Part shown: positions 1-6,789 of the stretch, one piece after another
Layout: each line of letters starts with the position of its first letter
Position numbering within the stretch: the first letter of the stretch is position 1
Assembly: GCA_035524095.1 (NCBI GenBank)
Contig: DATKPK010000121.1
Span: forward strand, 1-13,182
Source: DATJUF01 sp035524095
Lineage (GTDB): Bacteria > Desulfobacterota > Binatia > Binatales > Binataceae
Direction: 5' to 3'
DNA: 13,182 bases
Notes under the pieces: model-generated
Databases searched by the model: none
Told to the model about the DNA's origin: nothing
Seen by the model: only the letters and a program-made list of their open reading frames with translations
Position numbers and translations under genes: made by a program

Positions 1-1
1 T

Positions 2-1465
2 GCTCCGGCGGCGGAGGGGTTGCTACGCGTCTACAGTTTCGAGCTGCGGCATCTGCTTGGGGACGACGCGAAACATCCACGAATACTCGAAACGTTGAAT
101 CGGCGCGGGTATCGCTTCTTACCGCGGGTGAGTATTTACCGGCCGGATGATGCGCCGACTTCCGGAGAATCCGATGGAACGTTCGGGGCTCAGGCGGTCA
201 CTGGTGCCTATCAGATTGAAAGCGATGAGTCGGTCGGCCCGTTCGCCCCGACAGCGCATGAACCTCAAGCTCAGGCTGGTGGCCTTGGGAAACGACCATT
301 CGCAATCCCCAGGTCTATCGTCGGGAAAGGAATGCCGCCAATAAAGGTCGGTGTGTTGCATTCGCTGACCGGTACGATGGCACATAGTGAGAGCCCGGTG
401 GTCGATGCCACCCTGCTCGCGATCGACGAACTCAATCAGCGCGGGGGGTTGCTTGGCCGCCGCGTTCAAGCGGTAGTAGTCGATGGCAAATCTGACGCAG
501 CGACCTTTGCACGGCACGCCGAATGGCTAATCAAGGAAAAGCGGGTGTTGGCAATTTTCGGCTGCTGGATGTCGGCGCATCGGAAAGCGGTGGTGCCGAT
601 GGTCGAGCGCCATGACAACTTGCTCGTCTATCCGGTTCAATACGAAGGTCTCGAAAGTTCCCCGAACGTCTTTTATCTTGGCGCTGCGCCCAATCAACAG
701 ATAATTCCGGCAATCCGGTGGGCCTTCGGCTTCCTGAACTGCAAGCGGTTGTTCCTGGTGGGTTCGGACTATATCTTCCCGCGCATCGCGAACGAGATCT
801 TGCGTGATCAGGTCAAGCGAATGGGAGGTACGATTACCGGCGAAAACTATATTCCGTCGGGCGGAGTCGAAATGTCGTCGCTAGTGGCGGAGATCACCGC
901 GAGCAATCCTGACTTAATCGTCAATACTATCAACGGCGATAGCTATATTTCATTCTTTCGCTCACTGCGTGCACACGGTTTGACCCCCGACCGGATTCCG
1001 GTGCTCTCATTCAGTATCGGAGAGAACGAACTGAGAAGTATCGACATCACCGGAAATTACGCTGCCTGGAATTACTTTCAGAGCATCGACCGCGCAGAGA
1101 ATCATCTTTTCGTAAATGCATTCCGTGCCCGCTACGGACCTCAGCGAGTGACTTCCGATCCGATGGAAGCTGCCTATATCGGCGTGCATTTATGGGCGCA
1201 AGCGGTCGAACAGGCCGGATGCGAAGATCTTCGACGGATCCGTGAAGGATTGCGTCATCAGAGTTTGAACGCGCCCGAGGGAGCCGTTCACATCGATCCG
1301 GCGAACCAGCATACCTGGAAAACGATTCGCGTCGGAAAGATCGTCGAAGAAGGTCAGTTCGACATAATATATAGTTCAGAAAATCCTATACGTCCCGAGC
1401 CGTATCCGGACAGCCGCTCAATCGATGAATGGCGGACCTTTCTCAGCGACCCGCAAACTCACTAA
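2..1465 (+). CDS. Winged-helix / AmiC-UrtA-like fusion regulator (5' end missing)
   Basis: Probable one-component transcription regulator that senses urea or a short amide. The frame is already open at the window edge, so the true start lies upstream; 487 residues are visible. Fragment residues 8-42 match the end of an OmpR/CadC-type winged helix: an LRHLLGDD stretch, then RILETLNRRGYRF, the usual wing hairpin. A Ser/Gly/Ala-rich linker covers about 43-110. From about 111 to the end is a full type-I periplasmic-binding fold, beginning KVGVLHSLTGTM exactly as in UrtA downstream, and containing FGCWMSAHRKA, YPVQYEG and GSDYIFPR. The FGC.MS..RKA block and the PIRPEPY tail recall Pseudomonas AmiC (from memory). 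No signal peptide or membrane segment lies between the domains, so the sensor should be cytosolic. It precedes the porin-urt-ure block on the same strand. Ligand, and activator versus repressor role, are inferred. Confidence 0.85.
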   Translation, partial: APAAEGLLRVYSFELRHLLGDDAKHPRILETLNRRGYRFLPRVSIYRPDDAPTSGESDGTFGAQAVTGAYQIESDESVGPFAPTAHEPQAQAGGLGKRPFAIPRSIVGKGMPPIKVGVLHSLTGTMAHSESPVVDATLLAIDELNQRGGLLGRRVQAVVVDGKSDAATFARHAEWLIKEKRVLAIFGCWMSAHRKAVVPMVERHDNLLVYPVQYEGLESSPNVFYLGAAPNQQIIPAIRWAFGFLNCKRLFLVGSDYIFPRIANEILRDQVKRMGGTITGENYIPSGGVEMSSLVAEITASNPDLIVNTINGDSYISFFRSLRAHGLTPDRIPVLSFSIGENELRSIDITGNYAAWNYFQSIDRAENHLFVNAFRARYGPQRVTSDPMEAAYIGVHLWAQAVEQAGCEDLRRIREGLRHQSLNAPEGAVHIDPANQHTWKTIRVGKIVEEGQFDIIYSSENPIRPEPYPDSRSIDEWRTFLSDPQTH

Positions 1466-1544
1466 CCACTTATCCAACGACATTGCCATGTTGTAAAACG
1501 GCGGCGCGAGTATCATCGTGCTCGAGGCCGCAAACTGCGTCTGA

Positions 1545-1597
1545 ACTTAAGGTAACGTTAAATTACCGTTAGATGATCGTTGTATAAAATATATATT
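1545..1597 (+). promoter_or_regulatory. Candidate promoter with 11-bp phased direct repeats (possible regulator binding site)
   Basis: CGTTA occurs at 1556 and 1567 and CGTTG at 1578, exactly 11 bp apart; a weaker unit, ACTTA, sits one step earlier at 1545. An AT-rich stretch follows, with TATAAA at 1583-1588 and TATATT at 1592-1597 as possible -10 elements, and no good -35 box. If TATATT is the -10, the second repeat covers the -35 position. Known PhoB/OmpR-type winged-helix proteins bind direct repeats of about this period upstream of a -10. The site would serve the porin-urt-ure block. This is the only stretch in the gap that looks like a promoter; binding by the upstream regulator is inferred. 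Confidence 0.5.
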
Positions 1598-1664
1598 TTC
1601 AAACCGGACGCGCTCTGCCGCTCTAGATTCGTTAACACGCTTCTGATGTGCGATCACTGGGCAC

Positions 1665-1695
1665 ATGCTCACTGAAAAGGCATCAGGGTGAGCAT
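1665..1695 (+). repeat. Inverted repeat / hairpin 1 in the porin leader
   Basis: ATGCTCAC at 1665-1672 is the exact reverse complement of GTGAGCAT at 1688-1695, giving an 8-bp perfect stem with a 15-base loop. No T-tract follows, so it is not an ordinary terminator. It lies about 70 bases downstream of the candidate promoter and would be part of the 5' leader of the porin transcript. Confidence 0.5.
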
Positions 1696-1706
1696 TCGCT
1701 CTCTCC

Positions 1707-1734
1707 ACTCATTGCGCGTCAACGTCCAATGAGT
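1707..1734 (+). repeat. Inverted repeat / hairpin 2 in the porin leader
   Basis: ACTCATTG at 1707-1714 and CAATGAGT at 1727-1734 are perfect reverse complements with a 12-base loop. It starts only 11 bases after hairpin 1, so the two could stack in an RNA leader or form neighbouring protein sites on DNA. No T-tract follows. Confidence 0.5.
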
Positions 1735-1771
1735 TTGACCGCATCTCACGATAACTCCTGGAAAGCTAGAA

Positions 1772-1792
1772 AGCAGCGGCATGCCGCTTGCT
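1772..1792 (+). repeat. GC-rich palindrome / hairpin 3 in the porin leader
   Basis: AGCGGCATGCCGCT at 1775-1788 is a perfect 14-bp palindrome. With one bulged T at 1788 the pairing extends outward (AGCA at 1772-1775 with TGCT at 1789-1792). As RNA it could form a short stem with a CATG loop. There is no T-run after it. Confidence 0.45.
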
Positions 1793-1844
1793 CAAACCAG
1801 CGCGCCAAGCGGAGTCGCATTCCGTGAACCGCGATTGGGACCGG

Positions 1845-1859
1845 CGTTAAGCTTTAACG
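1845..1859 (+). promoter_or_regulatory. CGTTAA-GCT-TTAACG palindrome just before the porin ribosome site
   Basis: Six-base arms CGTTAA (1845-1850) and TTAACG (1854-1859) flank GCT. CGTTAA is the same hexamer found in the phased repeats at 1556 and again at 1630. The palindrome ends 4 bases before the porin Shine-Dalgarno sequence, so it could be an operator or, as RNA, could affect access to the ribosome site. Function is inferred. Confidence 0.4.
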
Positions 1860-1863
1860 GTTG

Positions 1864-1870
1864 AGAGGAG
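1864..1870 (+). promoter_or_regulatory. Ribosome binding site that sets the porin start
   Basis: AGAGGAG lies 5 bases before GTG 1876. This favours that GTG over the in-frame TTG at 1861, which precedes the site. Confidence 0.7.
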
Positions 1871-1875
1871 CAGTT

Positions 1876-3393
1876 GTGAAGCATCGACGTAAAATCGGGT
1901 TCGGCCACGTGACCACACTCGTGGCACTCGTGGCGTCACTAAGTGTTTGGGTTGGAGGCACCGCACGGGCCGACACGAGCCCGGGTAGCACTTCGAGCAG
2001 CGTGGCCAACAATACTTCAGGAACCGAAGTGGCTCAGGCATCACCTTCGGACGCGACTATTGACGAGTTGCGACAGGAAATTCAGGAAGAGCGAGCCCGC
2101 CAAGCTCAACTAGAAAGCCGGCTCGATCAACTGCAGAACGCGCAACAGCAACAAGAGCAGAGCCAATCCACGCTGCAGGAAACTTTGACCAAACTGCAGG
2201 TAGGGCGCGGTAATGAGAGGGTGCCGAACGGCGCATCACAGGCTGACATTTACGATCGGGGCTTTTTCCTGCGCAGCAAGAACGGCAAGTTTTCGCTCAA
2301 CATCAACGGTTTGATGCAAATTCGTTATTCGTTCTTCAAGCCTAATTCGGTCGGGCGTTACAACTATTCCAACCGCACACAGAACGACTTCGAGATTTAT
2401 CTTGGCCGTCTAGCGTTTTCAGGCAACGTCTTCGAGCCAAATCTCAAATACTTTATGCAGATTCAAGGTTTCACGACGGGAAGCTCGAACGACATGACGC
2501 TGCTCGACTGGTTTATGGCGAAAACCTTCAGCCCTTATTTCACGCTGCAAGCAGGACGATCATGGACGGCATATACATGGGAATTCTACGCCAACCCGGC
2601 GTGGCTGACGTTCCCCGACCTGTCGACGGCCGAATACGGATTCGTGCTGCCGCGTGCGATTGGACTTGCAGCGTATGGGCAATGGGAGAAGCTTTCTTAC
2701 GAAGCTGAGATAGCCAACGGTATTCCGGCACTCGATTCCGGTGGCACGGACAACGTCGACTCAAATTTTGCCTATATTGGGCATTTGCAGTATGACATTC
2801 TGGCCCCAGCTTTCTTTGGGTTCTCGGAAACTCATCCGGATGACAGTTATGCAGCCGAACCGGGACTGTCGATCTGGGGCTCCGGCATGTACAACCCGGT
2901 TAATAGCAACTCGACGTTCGAAAACGAGCTAGCAGGCGATTCAACCTACGGTGGCAATACGTCAATAGGATTTCGTTGGGGCTACTTCACCGCGCAAGGC
3001 ACGGGTTATTATAGGCGCACGCAGCCCGGCAATGAAGCTCGCTCCCAGGGTGTTACTCAGTACAATTCCTGGGGCTATGGCGAGCAGGCTGGCTACTACG
3101 TCGTTCCCGGAAGGTGGGAGATTGCCCAGCGAGTGTCTGGTATCTGGTGGGGACAGGGCGAGATCCCACAGTCTGGCACGCCTTCGGATCCCAGCTCAGA
3201 GACGTACTGGTTCAGTGGACCGGACGAGTTCTCATATAACCGCATTACCGAGTACTCGGCTGACGTCAACTACTACCTGTATGGGCACAACGCGAAGGTC
3301 GAACTTGAGTACTCGTACCTCGCGGGCAAAGACTTCAATAGCAATGGTTTCGGAGCCAGCCGCGTGTGGTTACAGTCACAACTGCAGTTCTGA
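1876..3393 (+). CDS. Outer-membrane porin, OprP/FmdC-like, with N-terminal coiled coil
   Basis: Probable outer-membrane channel of 505 residues for urea or short amides. Start GTG 1876 is chosen from the AGAGGAG site 5 bases upstream. A Sec signal peptide is clear: basic MKHRRK, a hydrophobic stretch to about residue 28, and cleavage after TARA (A32). Residues about 60-108 are heptad-like and rich in Glu, Gln and Leu (ELRQEIQEERARQAQLESRL), a coiled coil that may trimerise or reach into the periplasm. From about 128 the protein is rich in alternating aromatic strands, and it ends LQSQLQF with the terminal Phe typical of outer-membrane beta-barrels. The fold matches the phosphate-selective porin O/P family. 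FmdC of Methylophilus, a porin for amides and urea, is a plausible functional parallel (from memory). It is first in the block, 65 bases before urtA. Substrate is inferred from context; a general porin is possible. Confidence 0.8.
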   Translation: MKHRRKIGFGHVTTLVALVASLSVWVGGTARADTSPGSTSSSVANNTSGTEVAQASPSDATIDELRQEIQEERARQAQLESRLDQLQNAQQQQEQSQSTLQETLTKLQVGRGNERVPNGASQADIYDRGFFLRSKNGKFSLNINGLMQIRYSFFKPNSVGRYNYSNRTQNDFEIYLGRLAFSGNVFEPNLKYFMQIQGFTTGSSNDMTLLDWFMAKTFSPYFTLQAGRSWTAYTWEFYANPAWLTFPDLSTAEYGFVLPRAIGLAAYGQWEKLSYEAEIANGIPALDSGGTDNVDSNFAYIGHLQYDILAPAFFGFSETHPDDSYAAEPGLSIWGSGMYNPVNSNSTFENELAGDSTYGGNTSIGFRWGYFTAQGTGYYRRTQPGNEARSQGVTQYNSWGYGEQAGYYVVPGRWEIAQRVSGIWWGQGEIPQSGTPSDPSSETYWFSGPDEFSYNRITEYSADVNYYLYGHNAKVELEYSYLAGKDFNSNGFGASRVWLQSQLQF

Positions 3394-3394
3394 C

Positions 3395-3433
3395 CTGTGA
3401 AAATAGAGAGACAGCTAAAGCATTAACTCACAG
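3395..3433 (+). repeat. Short inverted repeat between porin and urtA
   Basis: CTGTGA at 3395-3400 and TCACAG at 3428-3433 are complementary, with 27 bases between them. It fills most of the 65-base gap between the porin stop and the urtA start. It is too weak and open-looped for a terminator; it may be chance. Confidence 0.25.
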
Positions 3434-3458
3434 ACACATTGAGGAACTACAAAGCAAA

Positions 3459-4697
3459 GTGAAAGATCTCTTGAAGAATCTAATCGAGAAGAAACGCGCG
3501 GCCCAGCAGCGGCTCGTACAGATCACCGGAGTGTGCGCAGCCCTAGCGCTGCTGACCCAAGGTCAAGCGCTGGCACAGGATACGGTCAAAGTCGGCGTGC
3601 TGCATTCGTTGACCGGAACGATGGCGATCAGCGAAGTGACGGTTAAGAACGCCACCATGCTCGCGATCGACGAGATCAACGCGGCCGGCGGCGTCAACGG
3701 CAAACAGATAGTACCGGTGGTTGAGGATGGAGCTTCGGAGCCAGGAACATTTGCACAGAAAGCCCAAAAGCTCATCGAAGAAGATAACGTCGTAACGGTT
3801 TTCGGCGGATGGACCTCAGCAAGCCGCAAGGCGATGCTGCCGGTGTTCGAGCGTTTGCACGGACTACTGTGGTATCCAGTACAATTCGAAGGTAATGAAT
3901 GCTCCCCTGATATTATGTATTCGGGCGCGCAGCCGAATCAGCAGATTCTGCCTGCGCTCGAATGGGCAAAGCAGAAGGGTTACAAGCGCTACTTCTTACT
4001 AGGCTCGGACTACGTTTTTCCGCGCACGGCCAATCTGATCCTGAAGAAGCATATTCTTCATGACGGAATGGAACTCGCGGGCGAGGAATACGTTCCGCTT
4101 GGAGGCACCGACTTCAGCGCCATCGTCAACAAGATTCAGGCGGCTAAGCCCGATATTATCTTCAATACCCTTAATGGTGACAGCAACGTCTCATTCTTCA
4201 AGCAGATGGCAGCGGCGGGTCTCCCATCGTCTAAACTTCCAGTTATGTCGTTCAGTATCGCAGAACCGGAGGCCAAAGCGATGGGGCCTTCTTTGGTTCA
4301 AGGGAGTTATGCTGCCTGGAATTATTTCCAGACCCTTGATGATCCGGCCAGTAAAAAGTTTGTAGCGGCTTATCAGGCCAAGTTCGGGGCTGATTCGGTA
4401 GTAGACGATCCGATGGCGCATGGCTATCTCGACGTCTATGAATGGGCCGCTGCTGCAACTGCGGCGAAGAGCTTTGACCCGGCCAAGGTTCGAGCTGCTG
4501 CGGTGAAGCTACCCTGGAAAGACATCGTGATGGGAAAGACCAAATTCGCTGCCAACCAGAGTCTGTATCAGACGGCGTATGTCGGTCAGCTGGATCCGAC
4601 CGGTCAGTTTACTATCCTCTGGAACTCAGGCAAGCCGATCTATCCTGAACCTTATGATCCGCTGGCGTTTCCTGGCAAAAAGTGTGTTATTCACTGA
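3459..4697 (+). CDS. urtA: Urea ABC transporter substrate-binding protein UrtA
   Basis: Periplasmic binding protein that delivers urea to the UrtBC permease; 412 residues. The frame is open back to an ATG at 3366, but that lies inside the porin gene. GTG 3459 gives a sensible signal peptide: basic n-region with EKKRAAQQR, hydrophobic ITGVCAALALL, and cleavage after QALA (A39). GAGGA at 3441-3445 is a somewhat distant ribosome site. The mature protein starts QDTVKVGVLHSLTGTM and shows the UrtA hallmarks FGGWTSASRKA, WYPVQFEGNECSP, PNQQI, GSDYVFPR, NTLNGDSN and SYAAWNYFQT, ending PIYPEPYDPLAF. No lipobox is seen: Cys26 lies inside the hydrophobic region and lacks the small residue before it. 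The sensor domain of the upstream regulator is a clear relative. An amide-binding protein (FmdD-like) is the alternative, but urease next door favours urea. Confidence 0.93.
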   Translation: MKDLLKNLIEKKRAAQQRLVQITGVCAALALLTQGQALAQDTVKVGVLHSLTGTMAISEVTVKNATMLAIDEINAAGGVNGKQIVPVVEDGASEPGTFAQKAQKLIEEDNVVTVFGGWTSASRKAMLPVFERLHGLLWYPVQFEGNECSPDIMYSGAQPNQQILPALEWAKQKGYKRYFLLGSDYVFPRTANLILKKHILHDGMELAGEEYVPLGGTDFSAIVNKIQAAKPDIIFNTLNGDSNVSFFKQMAAAGLPSSKLPVMSFSIAEPEAKAMGPSLVQGSYAAWNYFQTLDDPASKKFVAAYQAKFGADSVVDDPMAHGYLDVYEWAAAATAAKSFDPAKVRAAAVKLPWKDIVMGKTKFAANQSLYQTAYVGQLDPTGQFTILWNSGKPIYPEPYDPLAFPGKKCVIH

Positions 4698-4727
4698 TCG
4701 CTGACGCACCGTAGGTGATGAGGCTGA

Positions 4728-4754
4728 GGTGGCCTGTCTCAACGACAGGCCACC
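4728..4754 (+). repeat. Perfect 11-bp hairpin between urtA and urtB
   Basis: GGTGGCCTGTC (4728-4738) and GACAGGCCACC (4744-4754) are exact reverse complements with loop TCAAC. No T-tract follows, so it is unlikely to be a strong terminator. It sits in the only sizeable gap (82 bases) inside the block. Such stems often protect the upstream message from 3' decay and let the binding protein be made in excess of the permease; that role is inferred here. Confidence 0.65.
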
Positions 4755-4779
4755 AATCGAATGAGCACGACAGGAACGT

Positions 4780-5679
4780 ATGACTGAATCTTCTCTGCTA
4801 ATCGGTCAGCTCTTCAACGGAATCAGCGTCGCTTCGATTCTTCTGCTTGCTGCCTTGGGTCTTGCTCTGAGCTTTGGCCTGATGCGTGTCATCAACATGG
4901 CCCACGGCGAGATTCTGATGATGGGCGGCTACCTCACGTACATGACGCTCAAAGTAGTACCGCACGGAATTGGGTACTTACTCGGAGTTGTGGTGGCGTT
5001 CGTCGGAGCGGCCCTATTCGGGGGCTTCCTTGAGGTTACGCTGATTCGGCGTTTGTATGGCAGGCCCTTGGATACGCTATTAGCAACCTGGGGTATCAGC
5101 CTGATTATGCAGCAGGGAGCCCGCTCTATCTTTGGGCCTATCGGCGATGAAGTGACTGCACCATCGTGGCTGTCCGGCTCGATAAATGTCGCTTCCGGTT
5201 TGAATATCCCAATGGTGCGCCTCTTCATTATTTTGCTTTCTGCTTTGGTGCTGGCGGCGGTAGTGCTGCTGATCGCACGGACTCGCGTAGGACTGCTGGT
5301 GCGCGCAGTGCATCAGGATCGCGATATGGCGGAGGCGTTGGGGATCAATACGCGGACGGTCGACCTGATCGTCTTTGCCATAGGCAGTGGTGTGGCGGGG
5401 CTCGCAGGGGCAGCACTCGCGTTGATTGCGCCTGTGACGCCGACGGTCGGACAGAGCTACATAGTATATGCTTTTCTAGTGGTCATTCTCGGTGGCTTAG
5501 GAAGTGTGCTCGGCACGGCAATCGCCGCAGCAATAGTGGGCTTGTTTTCGGCGGGTGCACAAGTGTTCACGAGTGTCAGTACCTCTGACGTGCTACTGCT
5601 TCTGTTTGTTATAGCGTTTATTCAATTCCGGCCGCGCGGCATCGTGACGGCGAGTTCGCGTTCGCTAGAGGAAAGCTGA
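4780..5679 (+). CDS. urtB: Urea ABC transporter permease UrtB
   Basis: Inner-membrane permease subunit of the LivH/UrtB type, 299 residues, forming the channel with UrtC. Hydrophobic segments cover roughly residues 12-35, 43-60, 64-86, 98-112, 145-166, 193-218, 226-258 and 268-284. Residues 39-51 (NMAHGEILMMGGY) are the conserved LivH/UrtB block, and RAVHQDRDMAEALGIN (175-190) is the cytoplasmic loop that contacts the ATPases. The start ATG 4780 has AGGA 4 bases upstream. Some UrtB proteins carry a long periplasmic N-terminal extension; this one lacks it. The stop is one base before the urtC start, so translation is probably coupled. Assignment as UrtB rather than a branched-chain amino acid permease rests on sequence and on the neighbours. 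Confidence 0.93.
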   Translation: MTESSLLIGQLFNGISVASILLLAALGLALSFGLMRVINMAHGEILMMGGYLTYMTLKVVPHGIGYLLGVVVAFVGAALFGGFLEVTLIRRLYGRPLDTLLATWGISLIMQQGARSIFGPIGDEVTAPSWLSGSINVASGLNIPMVRLFIILLSALVLAAVVLLIARTRVGLLVRAVHQDRDMAEALGINTRTVDLIVFAIGSGVAGLAGAALALIAPVTPTVGQSYIVYAFLVVILGGLGSVLGTAIAAAIVGLFSAGAQVFTSVSTSDVLLLLFVIAFIQFRPRGIVTASSRSLEES

Positions 5680-5680
5680 G

Positions 5681-6775
5681 ATGCGGCGGAGCGAGAATCT
5701 AGTCTATGCCGCCGCCTTTGTCGCGCTGGCGCTGGCACCGGCTTATCTCGGAGACTACGAGCTTTCGCTGCTCGGGCGGTTTCTAGCGATGGGAATCCTC
5801 GCGATGGGCATTGCCCTAGTGTGGGGCAATGCGGGAATCCTGCCGCTTGGACAGGGATTATTCTTCGGGCTTGGCGGTTACGCACTCGCCATGCATCTCA
5901 AGCTGACCGCTCTTAGTCCGGGAGATATTCCGGACTTTATGCAGTGGAACGGACTCGATTCGCTGCCATGGCTATGGGTGCCGTTCGAAAGCGGCTTCTT
6001 TGCCATCGTAGCCGCGCTGGCGGTGCCTGCGATTCTGGCGGCGGCGCTCGCATGGCTGGTGTTCCATCGGCGGGTCGGTGGAGTTTATTTCGCGATCATA
6101 ACGCAAGCGCTGGCGCTAGCCGCGACAACCTTCATCATCAGCCAGCAAGGCTATACTGGTGGTTTCAATGGTTTGACCGATTTCAGCAGCGCCTTCGGCT
6201 TCGATCTTTCAGACCCGCATACGCAGTTAGGACTGTACTGGGTAACGCTCGCGATTCTAGGGCTAATGTTCATCACCGGGCAGTGGCTCCTGCAGACGCA
6301 TTTCGGCAAGCTGCTCCGCGCGATCCGCGACGGCGAAAATCGTGTACGATTTCTTGGATATGACCCGGCGCCGTACAAAGTGATCGTATTCGCAATAGGT
6401 GCGATACTCGCGGCGATTGCTGGTGTACTGTACACGCTCAATCTGAGTGTTATCTCACCGGCGATGATTGGTGTAGTGCCATCGATCGAAATGGTAATCT
6501 GGGTCGCCGTCGGCGGCCGCGATAGCCTGGCGGGAGCGATTCTTGGCACGTTACTCGTCAATTTTGCGAAAGATAAAGTAAGTAGTGCTTTTCCAGAGTT
6601 TTGGCTATATCTGATGGGAGCGCTGTTCGTCTTCGTGGTGACCCTGATGCCACAGGGCATCGGCGGAGTGCTGGAATCGCTGATGCGCGGCTCGAAGGGC
6701 GAAGTGAAAGAGACTGCGATAATGCCTGCGGTGATGATGGTTGGCGAGAAACCAGAGGAGAAAGTCCACACTTAG
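5681..6775 (+). CDS. urtC: Urea ABC transporter permease UrtC
   Basis: Second inner-membrane permease subunit (LivM/UrtC type), 364 residues, partner of UrtB. The ATG at 5681 starts one base after the urtB stop, and GAGGAAAG lies upstream inside the urtB end. The UrtC block LGQGLFFGLGGYALAMHLKL is at residues 56-75, and the ATPase-contact loop RAIRDGENRVRFLGYDP at 213-229. Hydrophobic helices cover most of residues 7-75, 103-150, 185-206 and 233-333. GYTGGFNGLTDF (158-169) and AVGGRDSLAGAILG (276-289) are also typical. The last 30 residues are polar and variable. It is followed 14 bases later by urtD. Confidence 0.94.
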   Translation: MRRSENLVYAAAFVALALAPAYLGDYELSLLGRFLAMGILAMGIALVWGNAGILPLGQGLFFGLGGYALAMHLKLTALSPGDIPDFMQWNGLDSLPWLWVPFESGFFAIVAALAVPAILAAALAWLVFHRRVGGVYFAIITQALALAATTFIISQQGYTGGFNGLTDFSSAFGFDLSDPHTQLGLYWVTLAILGLMFITGQWLLQTHFGKLLRAIRDGENRVRFLGYDPAPYKVIVFAIGAILAAIAGVLYTLNLSVISPAMIGVVPSIEMVIWVAVGGRDSLAGAILGTLLVNFAKDKVSSAFPEFWLYLMGALFVFVVTLMPQGIGGVLESLMRGSKGEVKETAIMPAVMMVGEKPEEKVHT

Positions 6776-6789
6776 CGAGTGGGCGTGCG

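Noticed and set aside
323..334. Internal start (GGGAAAGGA then ATG 332) that could make the sensor domain alone
   Set aside because: Spacing is poor and the upstream frame is continuous with a clear winged helix; one protein is the simpler reading.
1466..1875. Sigma-54 (-24/-12) promoter expected for nitrogen-controlled urea genes
   Set aside because: I looked for GG-N10-GC with flanking matches and found none; near matches have wrong spacing.
1600..1875. Guanidine-I (ykkC) riboswitch, often beside urea-like transporters and carboxylases
   Set aside because: I could not recognise its conserved core, and the genes are urease rather than guanidine carboxylase.
3366..3458. Upstream extension of urtA to ATG 3366
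   Set aside because: It runs through the porin 3' end in another frame and would bury the signal peptide behind about 31 unrelated residues; GTG 3459 gives a normal signal peptide.
5166..5588. 140-codon + strand frame inside urtB
   Set aside because: It is Gly/Arg/Ser-rich shadow translation of urtB without family resemblance.
6151..6771. Long open frame (206 codons) on the minus strand opposite urtC
   Set aside because: It is a mirror of urtC codon bias, rich in Ser, Pro, Thr and Arg with no recognisable motif.
6601..6789. Extension of the urtD frame back to 6601
   Set aside because: The segment lies inside urtC in a different frame and has no ATPase homology; ATG 6790 gives the family N-terminus.
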